Below, in pieces: positions 8,933 to 17,455 of a stretch of 64,000 nt of DNA (position 1 is the stretch's first letter; each line of letters opens with the position of its first letter). The stretch is taken from NCBI RefSeq assembly GCF_013035315.1, contig NZ_WQHP01000001.1, positions 496,001-560,000 on the forward strand. The letters are read 5' to 3'. A program made the translations under genes and the position numbers. The stretch is from Ruegeria arenilitoris. GTDB taxonomy: Bacteria; Pseudomonadota; Alphaproteobacteria; Rhodobacterales; Rhodobacteraceae. Under the pieces are notes generated by a model, which saw nothing but the letters and a program-made list of their open reading frames with translations, ran no database searches and was not told the DNA's origin.

Positions 8933-10633
8933 TTACGGGACAAAAGCCACGACCAGCGGCCCCCAAAGCGTCAGGAAGATGTTTGCGACAGCGTAGGTCA
9001 TCGTGAACGCAGGCGTCGGGGTCGAGTTCCCCGCCTTTTCCAACAATGTTGCAAAGCCTGGATTGCCCGACCGTGACCCCGTCACGACGGCACAAGCCTC
9101 AATCGGATTGCGAATGCGCAGCGCGATGTAATTGATCGGAAACTGGACGATCATCGGCATCAGTGTCACGACAACGCCAAGAAGCAGCAAGGTGATCCCG
9201 TATTCCTGAATAGCCTGCAGCGCGGGCTGTCCGGCATTCAGGCCGACCACTCCGACAAAGACCGCCAAGCCAAAGCTCTGCAAGAAGTTGGCCGCACCGC
9301 GGTTGATGCCTCCGATCTTGGGACGACGCGTCCGCAGGTAACCGATGATCAAGCCAGTCACCAGGCACCCAAGTCCCGACCCCAGGGCAACCTTCGTTCC
9401 CGCTATGACAAAACTGATCTCGCCGACCAGATACCCCACGGCAACGCCAATCCCCAGGGCGATGAAATTCGTGACCGATGCCGAGGGCGGAACATAGCCA
9501 GCAAACTTGGCGGCCCGGTTCAAATCGTCCTTGTGGCCCACAATGCTGACCTCGTCACCCGCATGAATCTGGGTGTTGTGCAACACCGGGACATCATGAC
9601 CCATGCGCGTGATTTTTGAGATGTAGACGCCACGACGCTGATCGGCTGAAATCGCCTCGCGCAGTTGGATCAGGGTTTTGCCTGCCAGTTTGGGGTTGGT
9701 AATAACAACATTGCGCCGTTCTTCGACGATGACCATTTCGGGCGGTATTTCTCCGACCTCGCTTCCGGCCGAGCTTTCGAACTTGGCCAGCCCGGAAACG
9801 AGGCCTGAAACAACAACCAGATCACCGGCATTGACCTTCGTATCAGGGGCCGCATCCACGGCCACGCCATCCTGCAGAAGACGTTCGACCAGTATGTCCT
9901 CATCAAACCCCGCCTCGATCTCTTTGACCGACTGACCGACGATCTGGGCTCCGTCCTGAACACGATAAGCCCGTGCGTCAAAGCGGTTCATCGGCAGGAA
10001 CTCACCCTCTTCCAGATTACGCCCGCCACCGCTGAGTTTTTGGGCAAGTTTCAACGCCTCTTCCCGAAGGTTCCATTTCATGATGATCGGAATAACACTG
10101 ACCGCCAGAATTGGGCCAATCGAGCCAAAGATATACGTCACCGAGTACCCGACTGCGATGTTGGTTTTCAGCTTCTCTGCCTCGTCAGCTGCCAACCCAA
10201 GCAAATCGATAGCGTTCCCGGCGGTTCCGATGATAGCCGACTGCGTAAGCCCTCCGGCCGCAAGCCCGGCCGCCAGCCCCTTATCCAGCCCTGCCCATCT
10301 GGCGACGACAATCACGAAGAACAGCCCCCACAGGGTCATCATGAAGGCCGCCAGCAGCTTCGTCAGCGCCGTTCGGTTCAGGGCCGCAAAAAACTGTGGC
10401 CCGCCATTATAGCCGACCATGAAAATGAACAGCGAAAAGAAAACATTCTGAACATCAGTACTGAGGTTGATTCCGCCTATCTGACCCACGAACACGGCGA
10501 CAAGCAGCGTCCCCGCAATGCCACCAAGTTCGAACTTCCCGACCCTGAATTTGCCGACCCCGTACCCGAGGCCCAAACACAAAAACAAAGCCATGATCGG
10601 ATAGGTCCGCAATTGATCAGCGAGAAGTTCCAT
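8933..10633 (-). CDS. Second AspT-family transporter
   Basis: Encodes 566 residues from the ATG at 10633, chosen because AAGGGA lies 8 bases upstream; an in-frame ATG at 10675 would add 14 residues across an inverted repeat and is less likely. Same layout as the neighbouring AspT: two membrane halves flanking two TrkA-C domains. The N-termini align by eye (MELLADQL.. versus MELIGSIF.., both with GPQFF). The substrate motifs differ: GGLTQSAIIG and TGSRSGNPGFATLLEKAGN here, against GGATESATLG and CGAGTSAPALA in the partner. It may therefore exchange different amino acids or act with AspD under other conditions. Confidence 0.85.
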   Translation of the reverse strand: MELLADQLRTYPIMALFLCLGLGYGVGKFRVGKFELGGIAGTLLVAVFVGQIGGINLSTDVQNVFFSLFIFMVGYNGGPQFFAALNRTALTKLLAAFMMTLWGLFFVIVVARWAGLDKGLAAGLAAGGLTQSAIIGTAGNAIDLLGLAADEAEKLKTNIAVGYSVTYIFGSIGPILAVSVIPIIMKWNLREEALKLAQKLSGGGRNLEEGEFLPMNRFDARAYRVQDGAQIVGQSVKEIEAGFDEDILVERLLQDGVAVDAAPDTKVNAGDLVVVSGLVSGLAKFESSAGSEVGEIPPEMVIVEERRNVVITNPKLAGKTLIQLREAISADQRRGVYISKITRMGHDVPVLHNTQIHAGDEVSIVGHKDDLNRAAKFAGYVPPSASVTNFIALGIGVAVGYLVGEISFVIAGTKVALGSGLGCLVTGLIIGYLRTRRPKIGGINRGAANFLQSFGLAVFVGVVGLNAGQPALQAIQEYGITLLLLGVVVTLMPMIVQFPINYIALRIRNPIEACAVVTGSRSGNPGFATLLEKAGNSTPTPAFTMTYAVANIFLTLWGPLVVAFVP

Positions 10634-10654
10634 ATTCAAATCCCTTGCCTGTTC

Positions 10655-10673
10655 GTCGTGTAAGCCACACGAC
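10655..10673 (-). promoter_or_regulatory. Inverted repeat upstream of second AspT gene
   Basis: A perfect 7-bp inverted repeat with 5-base spacer (GTCGTGT-N5-ACACGAC) sits 21 bases upstream of the chosen ATG at 10633, just before the ribosome site. It could be an operator or a 5' leader hairpin. I did not see the same repeat in front of aspD. Confidence 0.45.
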
Positions 10674-10859
10674 AAAAGAGAAAAAATCAGAACCCGACGG
10701 AAAAAGCCGGGGCATGTCTCAGCATTTCAATAACAAGTAAACAATTAGATTTTTGATTTAGTCAATCTTGGACATGCTCGATAGTTGAATCCGTGTTTGT
10801 GGATTCAGCCTGTCTGGCATCGGCCTTCCGGGATAGCTCTGATGCAACAAAGGGGATTG

Positions 10860-10949
10860 TGGCGGAGAGACAGGGATTCGAACCCTGGAGACGGTTTCCC
10901 GCCTACACACTTTCCAGGCGTGCGCCTTCGACCACTCGGCCACCTCTCC
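10860..10949 (-). tRNA. tRNA-Ser (anticodon GGA)
   Basis: On the minus strand the 90 bases fold as a class II tRNA: acceptor GGAGAGG pairing with the 3' TCTCTCC, anticodon loop CTGGAAA giving anticodon GGA, a long variable arm typical of tRNA-Ser, and the T-arm CAGG-GTTCGAATC-CCTG. The discriminator base is G and the 3' CCA is encoded. It reads UCC/UCU serine codons. It lies between the second AspT gene and the mechanosensitive channel gene without disrupted neighbours, so I see no integrated element at this tRNA. Confidence 0.96.
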
Positions 10950-11039
10950 GTGAGCGGGATATTTGGACTATCGCCGGGGGATTTGCAAGGCCCGATTAGA
11001 GCGAATTTTCACCTCTGATCGAAAGCCCTGTTAAGGCCG

Positions 11040-13472
11040 CTAAACCTCGTCCCCGTCACCATCCGGCAAATCGCCTTCGGTCATCTCAACAGGTTCGGTT
11101 GACGGCCGAGTCTCGGACGGATCGATCGGGGTGATCGCGGGTTGTCCCTTGCCTGATTGCAAGGTCTCGGGATTACGCAGCCAGACATCGCGCTGAGCAA
11201 ACGGAATTTCGATCCCTTCTTCGACAAAGCGGCGGTTGATTTCATGGTTCATGTCAGACTTGACCGACAAGACCCAGTTCACGTCCCGCAGAATCGCGCG
11301 GATCTCAAAGTCGAGCGAGTCCGCGCCGAACCCCTGAAACACCACGCTCGGTGCAGGGACAGCCAGAACCATCGGATGCGCATTCGCAATTTCGCCCAGG
11401 ATCTTTTCGACTTTCCGCGTGTCTGTGCCATATGCGACGCCCACCGGAACAATCACGCGACCAATTGTATTGCCGCGGGTATAGTTTGTGACCACTCCGC
11501 TGATCAGGTCCGAGTTCGGAACGATCACATCTGTTCGGTCAAAAGTCTCAATCCGTGTGGACCGGACGGAAATGTCGCGCACGTAGCCCATCATCCCATT
11601 CACGTCGATCCAGTCACCTTTTGAGATCGGGCGCTCGACCAAAAGAATAATGCCCGACACAAAGTTGGACACGATCGTCTGCAAACCGAAGCCGATCCCG
11701 ACTGACAGAGCGCCCGCGACAATCGCCAGTGATGAGAGGTTGAACCCGGCGATAGTGATCGCGATCAGAGCAGCAAGGAAAATCCCAACATAGCCAGTGC
11801 CCGACACAATCGCGTTCTGCCCGCCCGGATCAATGCTGGTTTTAGGCAGCAGAGAGTTGCGCAGCCCGCTTTGCAACATTCGCGTCAGGCCATAACCAAC
11901 GGCAAAGATGACGAGGAAGGTGAAAAAGTTGCTAGGGGAGATTGTGACCCCGCCAATATCGAACCCTTGCAGCAGGCGCGACCAGACCTCTTGCAGGTCG
12001 GTTTCACGCGCGCCCCAGTAAAGGGCCAGGACCGGCATGGCCAGAATGGCCATCGCAAACCCAATAAGTACTGCAAACAGCGAGTCTTTTGCTTTGTCGC
12101 CCTGTCCGCTGATCCAACCGTAAACAGACGTCAGGAATCGCTGAACGATAACCAGAGCAGCAATCAGAACCAGCGAACGTACGGCGGGGAAAACAATGGC
12201 TTCCGCGGCGTTGGTGTACCCAAGAATGGCCAGGATCGGACTGGCGATGCCCAGCAGGAACAGCGCCCGCCGAATGAACTCGACCAACTGGCTGAACCCG
12301 GCAGCGCGCGCCGTGGCCGAAGGCTCATCAGCATCGACCGGCACATCGACACTGCGAACCCGGCGGACCCGCAGCAACACCAGTGCGGTGGCGACGATGA
12401 CCGGAAAGGCAACAACGGCGCGTGTTGCGTCCGAGATATTTTCGATCTGCTCGAACAGGTTCACCAATTCATGCAGGATCAGAAACGCCGCAAGAAGGTC
12501 CAGATAGACGCGCAGCTCGGTAACTTTTTGCCGTGAGAGCTTTTGGAAACCCTGCGCCTCTTGCAGCACATAAACCTGTCGGCCGATCCAGTCGTAGTAC
12601 AATATGATCGCGGCCCAATACGGCACGTTCTCCATCAGCAGCGTTCCACGCAGCCCAAGGACCCCGGTCATCACAACGGCCTGTACCAGAATCCACACAC
12701 CGATCCAGGGAAGAATAATACGCAGAAGTGACGTCAGAAACGCCCAGACACCGCTGCCCTGCCCTCCCAGAGAACGCATGCGCTCGCCAGCCGCTTCGGA
12801 CCAACGTTTGCCATAGAACAGAAGGATACCGGCAACGACCACCAAAGCCAGAATACCCAAACCTCGGGTACGCAAACGTTCGTGAACAACGTCAGTTCTT
12901 AGGTTGCGCCGGGCTTCATTGAACAACGCCTGCGCGGCTTCATTCACGTCGACCCAGGCTGGTCCCCAATGGGCAGGGTTCAAGGGCGACGGGCCACGTT
13001 CCAACAGCTCTTTTGCTTGACGGTCGCGGATCAGCTTATCGATTTCAAAGATCAAACCGTTTGCACGGCTGAATGCCTCTTCCGAGATGATCTGCGGAAC
13101 ACGCAAACTGTTAAGCTGCTCGTTCAAGTGCTTTCGAAGTGTGGCGATGTCCTCTGGTTCGGTTGCATCGCCTTCGGGCGCGGGCCCAAGCGCCTTGATC
13201 TGGTTCTCTAACGTTTGAATGCGTTCGGTGTTGGCCCCGCGTGCGCGGTTGAAATCATCCCGATAGTCGTTGATCTCTGCTCGCAGGTTTTCGAGCGAGG
13301 CGTTTGAGGCCCGATTGGCCTCAATAACCGTTTCGGCCCGGTCCGCCGTTTTGACCCATCCCTGATAGTACTCACTTTGGCGATCGTTCAACTGCGCAGC
13401 AGCAGGGCCGCCCAACAACACGAAACAAACCGCAAAAAGGGTTAGGAACAGGCGGACCTGCCGCAGCATCAT
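11040..13472 (-). CDS. Large MscS-family mechanosensitive channel (DUF3772 type)
   Basis: Encodes 810 residues from the ATG at 13472, which overlaps the cysK stop (GTATGA), so translation is probably coupled. An N-terminal signal peptide ends near PAAAQ; a periplasmic coiled-coil/DUF3772-like region follows (about residues 25-180), then many membrane segments and a C-terminal MscS domain with the pore helix LAIVAGALSVGIGFGLQTIVSNFVSG in shortened view and the beta domain VERPISKGDWIDV. Such channels release osmolytes on hypo-osmotic shock. Co-transcription with cysK and trgAB is an inference from overlap and spacing. The C-terminal tail after about residue 780 is acidic and probably disordered. 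Confidence 0.88.
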   Translation of the reverse strand: MMLRQVRLFLTLFAVCFVLLGGPAAAQLNDRQSEYYQGWVKTADRAETVIEANRASNASLENLRAEINDYRDDFNRARGANTERIQTLENQIKALGPAPEGDATEPEDIATLRKHLNEQLNSLRVPQIISEEAFSRANGLIFEIDKLIRDRQAKELLERGPSPLNPAHWGPAWVDVNEAAQALFNEARRNLRTDVVHERLRTRGLGILALVVVAGILLFYGKRWSEAAGERMRSLGGQGSGVWAFLTSLLRIILPWIGVWILVQAVVMTGVLGLRGTLLMENVPYWAAIILYYDWIGRQVYVLQEAQGFQKLSRQKVTELRVYLDLLAAFLILHELVNLFEQIENISDATRAVVAFPVIVATALVLLRVRRVRSVDVPVDADEPSATARAAGFSQLVEFIRRALFLLGIASPILAILGYTNAAEAIVFPAVRSLVLIAALVIVQRFLTSVYGWISGQGDKAKDSLFAVLIGFAMAILAMPVLALYWGARETDLQEVWSRLLQGFDIGGVTISPSNFFTFLVIFAVGYGLTRMLQSGLRNSLLPKTSIDPGGQNAIVSGTGYVGIFLAALIAITIAGFNLSSLAIVAGALSVGIGFGLQTIVSNFVSGIILLVERPISKGDWIDVNGMMGYVRDISVRSTRIETFDRTDVIVPNSDLISGVVTNYTRGNTIGRVIVPVGVAYGTDTRKVEKILGEIANAHPMVLAVPAPSVVFQGFGADSLDFEIRAILRDVNWVLSVKSDMNHEINRRFVEEGIEIPFAQRDVWLRNPETLQSGKGQPAITPIDPSETRPSTEPVEMTEGDLPDGDGDEV

Positions 13473-14503
13473 ACGTCCTCGAACACGCCGGGGATGCTGC
13501 GCGGTGCTTCGGTCATCCAATCTGGAACCGGCAATTCTTTTTCGCGCAGGAACTCAGGGTTGAACAGTTTGGACTGATAACGGGTGCCGTAGTCACACAG
13601 GATGGTGACAATGGTGTGGCCCGGGCCAAGGTCCTTGGCCAGACGCACCGCGCCCGCCATGTTGATCGCTGTCGAACCGCCCATGACCAGACCTTCTTCG
13701 CGCAGCAGGTTGAAGATGTAGGGCAGCGCCTCGTTGTACGACATCTGATAGGCAAAATCCGGTTTGAACCCTTCGAGGTTCTTGGTGATGCGCACCTGAC
13801 CGATACCTTCCGCGATCGAGCCTCCCTCCATCGCGATTTCGCCAGTGGTGTAGTACGAATACAGCCCTGCCCCCATCGGATCGACCAGACCGATTTTGAC
13901 GCCCTTGGGCTGCAGCGCCTCAGCGACACCGGCCAATGTGCCGCCCGAGCCTACGGCACAGACGAAACCATCGACCTTGCCGTCGGTCTGCTCCCAGATT
14001 TCGGGGCCGGTCGTTTCCACATGCGCCTGCCGGTTGGCCACGTTGTCGAATTGGTTTGCCCAGATCGCGCCATTGGGCTCGGTCTGCGCCAGTTCCTCGG
14101 CCAGACGACGCGAGTAGTGCACAAAGTTGTTGGGGTTGCGGTAAGGCGCCGCCGGTACCTGTACCAGCTGAGCTCCGGCCAACCGCAGCATGTCCTTTTT
14201 CTCTTCGGACTGCGTTTCCGGAATAACGATGACAGTCTTGAAGCCCATGGACGCGCCGACCAGCGCCAGACCGATGCCAGTGTTGCCTGCTGTACCTTCG
14301 ACAATTGTACCGCCCGGCTTCAGGTCGCCGCGCGCGATAGCATCCTTGATAATGTACAGCGCCGCGCGATCCTTGACCGATTGGCCGGGGTTCATGAATT
14401 CGGCCTTGCCGAGAATCTCGCACCCGGTCTCTTCACTGATGCGACGCAGGCGGATCAACGGGGTTTTTCCGACTGCGTCGGCAAGGTCTCGTGCAATGCG
14501 CAT
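13469..14503 (-). CDS. cysK: Cysteine synthase A (O-acetylserine sulfhydrylase)
   Basis: Encodes 344 residues of a PLP-dependent beta-family enzyme that makes L-cysteine from O-acetylserine and sulfide in the cytoplasm. The PLP lysine is K44 in NPGQSVKDRAA; the phosphate-binding glycine loop is VGSGGTLAG; the asparagine loop reads EGTAGNTGIGLA in place of the more common SSGNTGIA. It lies downstream of trgA and trgB, the order described for the tellurite-resistance locus of Rhodobacter sphaeroides, where cysK also contributes to resistance. It overlaps the mscS-like gene by 4 bases. Confidence 0.92.
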   Translation of the reverse strand: MRIARDLADAVGKTPLIRLRRISEETGCEILGKAEFMNPGQSVKDRAALYIIKDAIARGDLKPGGTIVEGTAGNTGIGLALVGASMGFKTVIVIPETQSEEKKDMLRLAGAQLVQVPAAPYRNPNNFVHYSRRLAEELAQTEPNGAIWANQFDNVANRQAHVETTGPEIWEQTDGKVDGFVCAVGSGGTLAGVAEALQPKGVKIGLVDPMGAGLYSYYTTGEIAMEGGSIAEGIGQVRITKNLEGFKPDFAYQMSYNEALPYIFNLLREEGLVMGGSTAINMAGAVRLAKDLGPGHTIVTILCDYGTRYQSKLFNPEFLREKELPVPDWMTEAPRSIPGVFEDV

Positions 14504-14572
14504 GGCGCCCTCATTTCATTACGGATCAACGCAGATTTACCTGCGCCGGGCGACGACCACAAGCGGCGAAAG

Positions 14573-15688
14573 TCATCCGCGCAGACGGTCACGATGACGT
14601 GCAAGCCAATGCGCCAGCGCCAAAAGAGGCAAATCCTTGAACCCGTGGCTGTCCACATGGTCCATGAACCGTTCATAGGGCAGGATTTGCGTACTGATAT
14701 CCTCGCCCTCTGTGCCTAGTCCGCCATTGTCGATGGTTTTGGTCAAATCGGCCAGCCCGACATAAAGATGCAGATACTCAGTCGATGACCCGCTGGAAGA
14801 ATACGCACCGCCCGCATAGTGCAGGCTGTTCAGTGTGATCTGAGCCTCTTCTTCTGCTTCACGCCGGGCCGCTTGTTCGGGTGTTTCGCCGGGATCAATC
14901 ATGCCGGCGACCGGCTCCCACATCCAGGGTTCGGGATCATCAATCAGATAGACCGGTGTCCTGAATTGCTCGACCAACAGCACAGAATCCCGCACCGGAT
15001 CAAAGGGCAGAACGATCACAGCGCTGCCCTGCATCAAACCGCTTCGGTTCAGCACCGGCCCCATCGAACCGTCGTATTGACGGTACTGCACCGCGACTTC
15101 GTCCATCGCGAAGTAGTTGATATATGGTTGTTTTCGGTCACGCACGATGACATCTGTCGCAGTGTTTCTGGTGTCACCAGTCACGCGTTGGCGCGCTGCG
15201 AGTCTGGCCCAGGCGCGTGTACGGATCGCAGGGAAACTGCGCGCGATATGTTCTGCATCGACGCGCCCAAAATGCGCCATAACCTCTTGCGCGGCCAGAA
15301 CCGTCAACTCTCCCCATTCCTCGGCCCAAGCCTGCAAGGACCACGGCTGCCCCGGAGTCCAAAGCCCCGGTTCGGGGTAAAATACCCTGGCTTCAACGCT
15401 CGTCCCGTCATTCAGGTCGACAGTCTGAGGGCTCAGGTCATAGTCAAAACCACCCTCATAAAAAATCAGCCGCTTGCGGTCTTCCTCGGTCAAACCCCTC
15501 ACCAACAGGCCATGGGCGACGCCACCGTCTTCCTGCAAGATCATCGGGAATGGCTGATCCTGCACCGCACAAACGGCGCGGTCTTTCAAAGCAGCCTGAG
15601 AGAATTTGAGTTGCGAGGCTGGTCGCCCCAACACAAGCTCCAGCAATGGCATATGCCGGAGCGTGCCATAGAAGAACAGATCGGACAC
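14573..15688 (-). CDS. trgB: TrgB: gamma-glutamylcyclotransferase-like + NUDIX fusion
   Basis: Encodes 371 residues from a GTG at 15688, chosen because the protein then begins MSDLFFYGTLRHMP, the conserved start of the gamma-glutamylcyclotransferase-like (GGCT/AIG2) fold; longer in-frame extensions look non-coding and overlap trgA. The C-terminal half is a NUDIX hydrolase with box G-x5-E-x7-REAEEEA (about residues 260-285), most like ADP-ribose pyrophosphatases. Position between trgA and cysK supports TrgB, a tellurite-resistance determinant in Rhodobacter. Biochemical role of the fused GGCT part is unknown; it might act on glutathione-derived or gamma-glutamyl compounds, which is a guess. 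Confidence 0.82.
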   Translation of the reverse strand: MSDLFFYGTLRHMPLLELVLGRPASQLKFSQAALKDRAVCAVQDQPFPMILQEDGGVAHGLLVRGLTEEDRKRLIFYEGGFDYDLSPQTVDLNDGTSVEARVFYPEPGLWTPGQPWSLQAWAEEWGELTVLAAQEVMAHFGRVDAEHIARSFPAIRTRAWARLAARQRVTGDTRNTATDVIVRDRKQPYINYFAMDEVAVQYRQYDGSMGPVLNRSGLMQGSAVIVLPFDPVRDSVLLVEQFRTPVYLIDDPEPWMWEPVAGMIDPGETPEQAARREAEEEAQITLNSLHYAGGAYSSSGSSTEYLHLYVGLADLTKTIDNGGLGTEGEDISTQILPYERFMDHVDSHGFKDLPLLALAHWLARHRDRLRG

Positions 15689-15719
15689 TGTTGTTTTCTT
15701 TCGTAAATCTGCGCCCAGT

Positions 15720-16160
15720 TCAGCGCCAACGGCGCTTTGCTTCCTCGGTGGCCAACCCGGCCACAAGCGCGCCGATAGCCAAGGTCCACAATATCTCGGG
15801 TGCAATCAATTGGCGACCGTATTCCACACCTAACTCGAAAATGGCGATCACCGCTTCGAATGGGCCGTCAAACCTATGCCGCATGGCTAGGCGGAACATC
15901 TCGTAAACGCCCTGAACAAACAGGCCCCAGAATACAAGTGAAGCGATTCCGGTTAACCCGTTGTTGATCGCAGCGGTCCAACCGCGCCCCGCGCGTTTGC
16001 CCATGATCCACCAACCACAAACCACACCGATGAACATGTTGACCTGGGTAAAAATGCCGTAGTCTTTGCCTTCCTCGCCATTTTCTATCACCATACCTGA
16101 AACCAGGAATGCCACGACCAAAAGACAGAGTGCAGCAGTAAGTCGCGCGGCAGTGGGCAT
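15720..16160 (-). CDS. trgA: TrgA family membrane protein
   Basis: Encodes 146 residues from the ATG at 16160 (MPTAARLTAALCLL); an in-frame ATG at 16217 would overlap cfa. Four hydrophobic segments are visible (about residues 5-22, 32-50, 65-85 and 110-130), so it is an inner-membrane protein. Size, membrane pattern and position directly before trgB-cysK match TrgA of the Rhodobacter tellurite-resistance locus. The mechanism is not known. The cfa gene ends 17 bases upstream, so the group may extend to include it. Confidence 0.78.
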   Translation of the reverse strand: MPTAARLTAALCLLVVAFLVSGMVIENGEEGKDYGIFTQVNMFIGVVCGWWIMGKRAGRGWTAAINNGLTGIASLVFWGLFVQGVYEMFRLAMRHRFDGPFEAVIAIFELGVEYGRQLIAPEILWTLAIGALVAGLATEEAKRRWR

Positions 16161-16177
16161 TACTTCAAGTCCATTCC

Positions 16178-17386
16178 TTAACTCGGTTTCACTATAGTGA
16201 TCTGTGTCACATCGCAATTACCGGTGTCAAAGGCCGCGCCGCAGGCGGTCAAATAATAATTCCACATGCGGCGGAAACGCTCATCAAAGCCCATTTCCGA
16301 GATTTCATCCCACTTGTCATTGAACGTGTCGTACCAACGGCGCAGAGTCAGGTCATAACTTTTGCCAAACTCCTTCGACTTGACCACGTTCAATCCAGCG
16401 TTGGTTATTTGTTCCTTCAACACAGTCGGGGCCGGAAGCATACCACCCGGAAAGATGTATTTCTGAATGAAATCAACACCGTTACGGTACACATCCCACC
16501 TATGATCAGCGACCGTGATAATCTGCAGCGTAGCTTGCGCGCCCGGCTTTAGGCGGTCGCGCACGGTTTCGAAATACACTGGCCAGTATCTCTGACCAAC
16601 GGCCTCGAACATCTCAATCGACGCGATGCCATCATATTGGCCGCGCTCATCGCGGTAATCCTGCAGCTTGAGCTCAACCATGTCAGAAAGCCCAGCCTTT
16701 TCCATGCGTTGCTGGGCAAACTTCAACTGCTCCTGACTGATTGTCAGACCTGTGACCCGCAGGCCACGCTCTTTGGCCGCGTATTCGGCGAACCCGCCCC
16801 AGCCACAGCCTATCTCAAGAATATGATCGCCGGGCTTGGCCCCCATTTCATCGATAAGGCTGGCGTATTTGGCAGTCTGCGCTTTTTCCAGACTTTCCTG
16901 CCCTGTTTCGAACAAGGCGCTGGAATAGGTCATCGTGTCATCCAGCCACAGACCGTAGAATTCGTTACCCAGATCATAGTGATAGGAGATGTTCTTTTTC
17001 GCCTGCGCCCGGTTGTTCCGGTGCAGCCAGAACCGCAGGCGTTCATACATCTGAACCAGAACCTTGCCGGTAAAGTCGTCATAGACCGTTTCATTACCCA
17101 GGTGCACCAGATCCATGAAAGACCGTAGGTCAGGCGTGCTCCAATCGCCTTCAAGATACCCGTCCGAGAACCCCAGCTCGCCCTCGCGGATCAGGCGAGC
17201 AAAGATATCCGGGTTGTGAATGTCGACGCGTGCCACAGGCCCGGCTTTCGCGCCTTCGGTTCGGAACACCCGTCCGTCCGGTAAGGCGATATCCAGCCGC
17301 CCGGATTCCATCCGGTTCAGCATCTTAAAAACCTGAGCAAAGTATCTGGGCAGGTCTTTCTGCCCGTCTGTGGTCGTCAAAATCAT
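16178..17386 (-). CDS. cfa: Cyclopropane-fatty-acyl-phospholipid synthase family methyltransferase
   Basis: Encodes 402 residues from the ATG at 17386, preceded by GGGAGAG; an upstream ATG at 17443 lacks a ribosome site. The enzyme transfers a methylene or methyl group from SAM to unsaturated acyl chains of membrane phospholipids. Seen: the SAM-binding motif LEIGCGWGGFAEYAA, the bicarbonate/active-site region around YHYDLGNEFYGLWLD, and ASIEMFEAVGQRYWPVYF. The N-terminal lipid-binding part (about residues 1-110) is present. It lies 69 bases after the photolyase gene and 17 before trgA, suggesting a stress-linked operon. Confidence 0.9.
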   Translation of the reverse strand: MILTTTDGQKDLPRYFAQVFKMLNRMESGRLDIALPDGRVFRTEGAKAGPVARVDIHNPDIFARLIREGELGFSDGYLEGDWSTPDLRSFMDLVHLGNETVYDDFTGKVLVQMYERLRFWLHRNNRAQAKKNISYHYDLGNEFYGLWLDDTMTYSSALFETGQESLEKAQTAKYASLIDEMGAKPGDHILEIGCGWGGFAEYAAKERGLRVTGLTISQEQLKFAQQRMEKAGLSDMVELKLQDYRDERGQYDGIASIEMFEAVGQRYWPVYFETVRDRLKPGAQATLQIITVADHRWDVYRNGVDFIQKYIFPGGMLPAPTVLKEQITNAGLNVVKSKEFGKSYDLTLRRWYDTFNDKWDEISEMGFDERFRRMWNYYLTACGAAFDTGNCDVTQITIVKPS

Positions 17387-17455
17387 CCGCTCTCCCCTGT
17401 GCGGCCTCTGCGACAGGCTAGGCCGAGTTTGTGTTTCTGGCAAGTTTTCAATTCC

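Noticed and set aside
10860..10949. tRNA-Ser as an integration site
   Set aside because: No integrase and no partial tRNA copy were found nearby; neighbours are intact.
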